A DNA stretch of 64,000 nucleotides from assembly GCA_018466975.1 (NCBI GenBank), contig CM031553.1, forward strand, positions 1,674,001 through 1,738,000. Direction: 5' to 3'. Positions 60,723 through 64,000 of the stretch are shown here, one piece after another. The notes beneath the pieces are model-generated. The model made no database searches, was not told the DNA's origin, and saw nothing but the letters and a program-made list of their open reading frames with translations. The DNA comes from Sparassis latifolia (taxonomy: Eukaryota > Basidiomycota > Agaricomycetes > Polyporales > Sparassidaceae). Numbering within the stretch: position 1 is the stretch's first letter; the number at the start of each line of letters is the position of its first letter. The position numbers were made by a program, and so were the translations under genes.

Positions 60723-60744
60723 CTACACCTATAGTCCGAGTGCC
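60723..60744 (-). repeat. Right terminal inverted repeat
   Basis: CTACACCTATAGTCCGAGTGCC, written here as two blocks CTACACCTATAG and TCCGAGTGCC, the inverted partner of 54877-54898. Confidence 0.8.
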
Positions 60745-61120
60745 GACCGGCGTTGACCAGCGACCACCAGATTCGAGTTGACCATGGCATCCAACAGCTT
60801 TGGTTCGATTACGATTACATTTATTAAACGTCATTTCCCTGCAGACACAGCCGATTCAGTCGCTCGTGGCACTTGGCGAAACGAGGCATGCCGCGTATCA
60901 GGTCCTTCTGGAGTTCCAAAGCTCGGTGGACGACTGCGGCGGTGGAGTATGCGCTGCAGGGCATCCCGTGCATCCCTTCTTCTATCGACAACGTGTCTAG
61001 CTGTACCACAGCCCCCGTGCGTGGTTCTAGTGTTCATGCTCGGCGCTTGTCTGGATATCGATCCCATATCAACCTGTGGGTGCCCCCCATTGTTCGTCCT
61101 GATCTCCCGCGATCGCAACG
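60745..61120. other. Intergenic, probable promoter of the next gene
   Basis: 376 bp between the element and the next start. A minus frame at 60824-61009 reads YSTAAVVHRALELQKDLI and FAKCHERLNRLCLQG and could be a relic exon; no gene can be built. Confidence 0.4.
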
Positions 61121-63862
61121 ATGCCTGCCTCTGCCCCCGAAGTGTATTCAAAGTGTCTCTTTCGTTACAAACACGGCTACCCGCTGTGGGCCCCAGAACC
61201 TGGCGACCATGGGGAAATCCTCATCGGCGACGTCGGCTACATTTCGCGGGGCGGATTTAAGCCCATGTTCAACGCCACTTACCCCAAAGACCATGCTGTA
61301 AATGCAAGGTACACCCTCCCGGACGACTTCAAGCCTCTGGTGCTTGACCTTAAAGATCGGTATCGGCTTCACCAATCGATCATGGCCAATGTGCTATGTA
61401 GTAGGACCGTGAAAGGCACCGGCGTCAGTGCAAATGCCACCGTGTGAGTAAACGTTTCGTGGACTCTTTACTTTTACTAAACTGCTCATCGACTGCATCA
61501 GTAACGCCGTCGGCGGAGGGGTGCAGTTCGAGTGCGCAGAGGATCAGGGTGCCATGCTCGTCCTCACCGGCCCTGCTGTGGCGGAGTGGCAGGACAAATC
61601 CAGGAGGCGCATCGGAAACTACATAGTGTCCAACTGCCAGGAATGGGTGGCTTTTAAAGGCAAAGAATTTACGGAGGATGATTTCATCTTCATATCAGGA
61701 CATGAGAAGACGACACAATGGGCTGTGGCCGCAATCACCCAGAGTGGCAGATCTGCAACCCTTTCGTTCAATGGCAACTTTGGACCTGCAACCGCCGCAT
61801 TCAGTGTGAGCGCGACGCGGGTGTCGTATCCTCAATTTGAATATCGCCTCGGCCCGCCCGGCTTGGACTGGGGAGTGAATTCGCAGCGCGGCGGGGATCT
61901 TGCAATGGACCAGTCTATCTTCATCCATTATTTCAAGATGAAGACTCGGTTCGGTTTCATCAAGACACTCAAAGCTGCTGCGGAACCACGAGACCCATCC
62001 CGGGCCGCCGAAGAGCACGGTGAAGGTGTGGTCGTAGAGACGAGTGGCACTGATTCAGACGATGATGTCGTTGAAGAAGTCCCATCTGCACACGAGGTAG
62101 GGTCGCTGCTTCCAGTGATGTTACTGCACCGCTGACAACTGCACGCAGCCTTGGGATCCTGTAGATTTCGTTCTAAATTACATTCTAAAGGTATTTACAT
62201 TCGGGTACTCCGAATGATTCTTTATTGATCCGGCATCCAACAGCATTCCGAAGCAGAGGTCGCAGTGGCTAGTACCGAAGATCTGGGCACGCTGTGCGTA
62301 AGTAGCGTCGCTATCATCGCATCCACTGTCCACTCACGTTCGGCATGAAGAACAACTATATCCCGGACGACATCCCCGCGTTTTTGGAAGAGACATTGCC
62401 TCACATCGAAGTGAATGAGGAGGGCGGTGAGTGGAACGCCTTTCTACCTGAACGACGAGGCTCAACCCGATTCTCAGTCGGCTCGCTCTCTTTGGAAACT
62501 TTCGGACTCGACCCGCCAGCCAGTGTCCCCGAGCAGACTGTAGCCCAGAGTACCGCAGACGTTCTTGCTCCAGCTGAGCCTGCCACAAGCAGCGCCGAAC
62601 CTGCTGAACCCAGCGGCGCCAGCGATCCCGCTGGGCCCAGCGGTGTGGATATCCCTGCGCAGGAGTTGTCCTTCGCCCCAGCTCCCGCTGAGATTGGCGG
62701 CAGCGATAATTTTGCCGAACCCAGCAGCACCTTGCCTAGCAGCGCGGATATCCCCGAGCTTCAACAGTCCTCCAAGCCCAGCCTGGAGGAGGGCTCGTCC
62801 AAGCCGCAGGCGCGCGGTTCTAAGCACGTGCTGGTTCAGACAACGGGCGGGGTCACCAGTCTCGCCTGCGCGGCAGATGGCGTCGTCGTGAGCGGTTCCG
62901 AGGAAGGCACCCTCACTTTGTGGGATGCGGAAAGCGGGCGGCAGCTCGCAGTGCACGAGGCGCACACAGACGGGATATGCGCGATCGGCGTGTCGCCCGA
63001 CGGGCGTGCGCTGCTGTCCGCAGGACGCGACGAGGTCGTACTCCTCTGGGACCTCAACCCGGAGTCCGAGGGCGGCGCGGTGGTGCGCGGGCAGCTGGAG
63101 GGCCACGAAGGGTTCGTGGATGCATTCGCTTGGGCACCGGATGGACGTACGGTCGTGACGGGAGCGGTGGACTTCACCGCACGGCTGTGGGATGTGGAGA
63201 CGCGGGAGACGACGCATGTTCTGCGGGGGCATACCGCGATGATCATGTGGGTCGCGTTCTCGGCGGATGGGCAGCGTGTTGCGACGGCGGCCGCGGATTG
63301 TACGGCGCGCGTGTGGGACGTGGCGAGCGGGGCGGAGCTGTCCGTGTTGCGGGGGCACGAAAGCGTGGTCTACACAGTTGCATTCTCGCCGGACGGGCGG
63401 CGGGTGGTGACGGGCGCGGACGACGGGACCGCGCGGGTATGGCGCGCGGAGACGGGGGAGGAGCTCGTGACGCTGCGTGAGCACGCAGGCATTGTGTATC
63501 ATGCGGTGTTCTCGGAGGATGGGAAGCAGGTGCTGTCCGTCGGCGGGGAGGGGCAGGTGAAGGTGTGCGACTCGTTCGGCGCGGAGGTCCTGCGCAGCAT
63601 CGACGCGACTGCCGGTACGGACGACGGGCTGAACATTGGTGTGATCTCGCGGGACGGGAAGCTCGCGTGCACCGCGGCGAGCGACCACGTCGTTCGCGTA
63701 TGGGACCTCGTCACGGGCGCGGCTGTCGCCGCGTTCGAGGGCCATGAGGACAGTGTGCAGGTGCTTACCTTCTCGCCGGACGGGAAGCGCGTCGTCTCGT
63801 CCGGGGACGACGGGACGATGCGTATATGGAACGTGGAGGAGAAGATGGTCAAGGCCGAGTAG
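61121..63862 (+). CDS. Basidiomycete 'YPLW' N-terminal domain fused to a WD40 propeller
   Basis: Five exons (61121-61443, 61502-62096, 62149-62190, 62244-62297, 62351-63862) give 841 aa. Residues 1-340 form a basidiomycete-specific domain of unknown function: PEVYSKCLFRYKHGYPLW, IGDVGYISRGGFKPMFN, GGGVQFECAEDQGAMLVL, then MDQSIFIHYFKMKTRF and PVDFVLNYILKHSEAEVAVA. Next come PDDIPAFLEETLP and a 140-residue Pro/Ala/Ser-rich linker (APAEPA, EPSGASDPAGPSG). Residues about 494-841 form a propeller of eight WD40 motifs (VVSGSEEGTLTLWD, VATAAADCTARVWD, VVTGADDGTARVWR, VVSSGDDGTMRIWN and others). The propeller lies in one exon with the linker and is GC-rich. A scaffold role is likely; partners are unknown. 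Exon 4/5 junction (TGC|AAC) is the least certain. The close sister propeller at 52-53 kb has a different N-terminal domain. Confidence 0.88.
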
Positions 63863-64000
63863 AGGCGAGAGGAAGTGTGTTTATATACTATGCGGGTTTC
63901 TGCCTTGTATCTGTCGACCGTCATCTCTATGTTCTGTTTTGCTAGGCTTGTGTACTACATACCACAACGGAACTAAATCATAAGGGTTGCATATACGTCA

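Larger units (their letters stand above)
54877..60744 (-). mobile_element. TIR-bounded DNA element carrying a DUF6729/exonuclease gene
   Basis: 5,868 bp bounded by 22-nt terminal inverted repeats (54877-54898 and 60723-60744; GGCACTCGGACTATAGG then G or T, then GTAG), one mismatch. A single 11-exon gene (55188-60580, minus) fills it, starting about 140 bp inside the right end. Only about 290 bp at the left end lie outside the gene and include an AT-rich block at 54911-54947. No target-site duplication is obvious. The combination of TIRs and one large gene with a transposase-like core indicates a class II element, probably autonomous before the frameshift described under the gene. Confidence 0.75.

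Noticed and set aside
62474..63745. Minus-strand frame of 423 codons
   Set aside because: Antisense of the WD40 propeller; the plus strand carries eight clear WD40 motifs.

Overview
The window looks like nuclear DNA of an agaricomycete fungus, most likely of the Polyporales. Genes carry many introns of about 47-65 bp, usually with GTGCGT, GTGAGT or GTAAGT donors and CAG or TAG acceptors. The families seen (FunK1-like kinases, DUF6729/3'-5' exonuclease proteins, a 'YPLW' N-terminal domain with a WD40 propeller, a Dal5-type transporter, small expansin-like proteins) are typical of wood-decay basidiomycetes. I spliced all genes by hand. Most multi-exon models below close in frame over their whole length and keep family motifs across each junction. 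No rRNA, CRISPR or certain tRNA gene was found.

Layout. 1-10 kb: a C2H2 zinc-finger gene, a 15-exon Dal5-type permease and a small secreted double-psi beta-barrel protein, separated by non-coding DNA. 10-17 kb: a WD40 relic, a truncated duplicate of the secreted protein, and a FunK1-like pseudokinase between two copies of a direct repeat, followed by a broken beta-carbonic anhydrase. 17-30 kb: an SRPK-type kinase, a MITE, a 55-nt palindrome, a second FunK1-like pseudokinase, a second SRPK-like gene whose catalytic Asp reads as Asn, a broken 2-oxoglutarate oxygenase and a broken nucleotidyltransferase. 30-44 kb: a well-preserved branched-chain keto-acid dehydrogenase E1-alpha gene with 8- and 9-nt exons, a frameshifted nucleotidyltransferase, the only FunK1-like copy with HRD and DFG, a membrane-anchored unknown protein, a duplicated exon-1 fragment of E1-alpha, and a Zn2Cys6 transcription factor. 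47-54 kb: three relatives of an unknown family, one intact, one decayed, and one fused to a WD40 propeller and carrying a large inverted duplication. 55-61 kb: a 5.87-kb element with 22-bp terminal inverted repeats around one 11-exon gene that combines AT-hooks, a DUF6729-like Cys-rich region, a transposase-like core and a complete DEDDy exonuclease. 61-64 kb: an intact basidiomycete N-terminal domain fused to a WD40 propeller closely related to the one at 52 kb.

Housekeeping or clearly functional genes (permease, SRPK, E1-alpha, transcription factor, zinc finger) are scattered among duplicated and decaying members of expanded families. Nearly every expanded family here has at least one intact copy and one copy with a frameshift, stop, lost splice site or lost catalytic residue. 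The region therefore reads as a duplication-and-decay zone with recent transposon activity. The TIR-bounded exonuclease element is the most interesting candidate for an under-described system.
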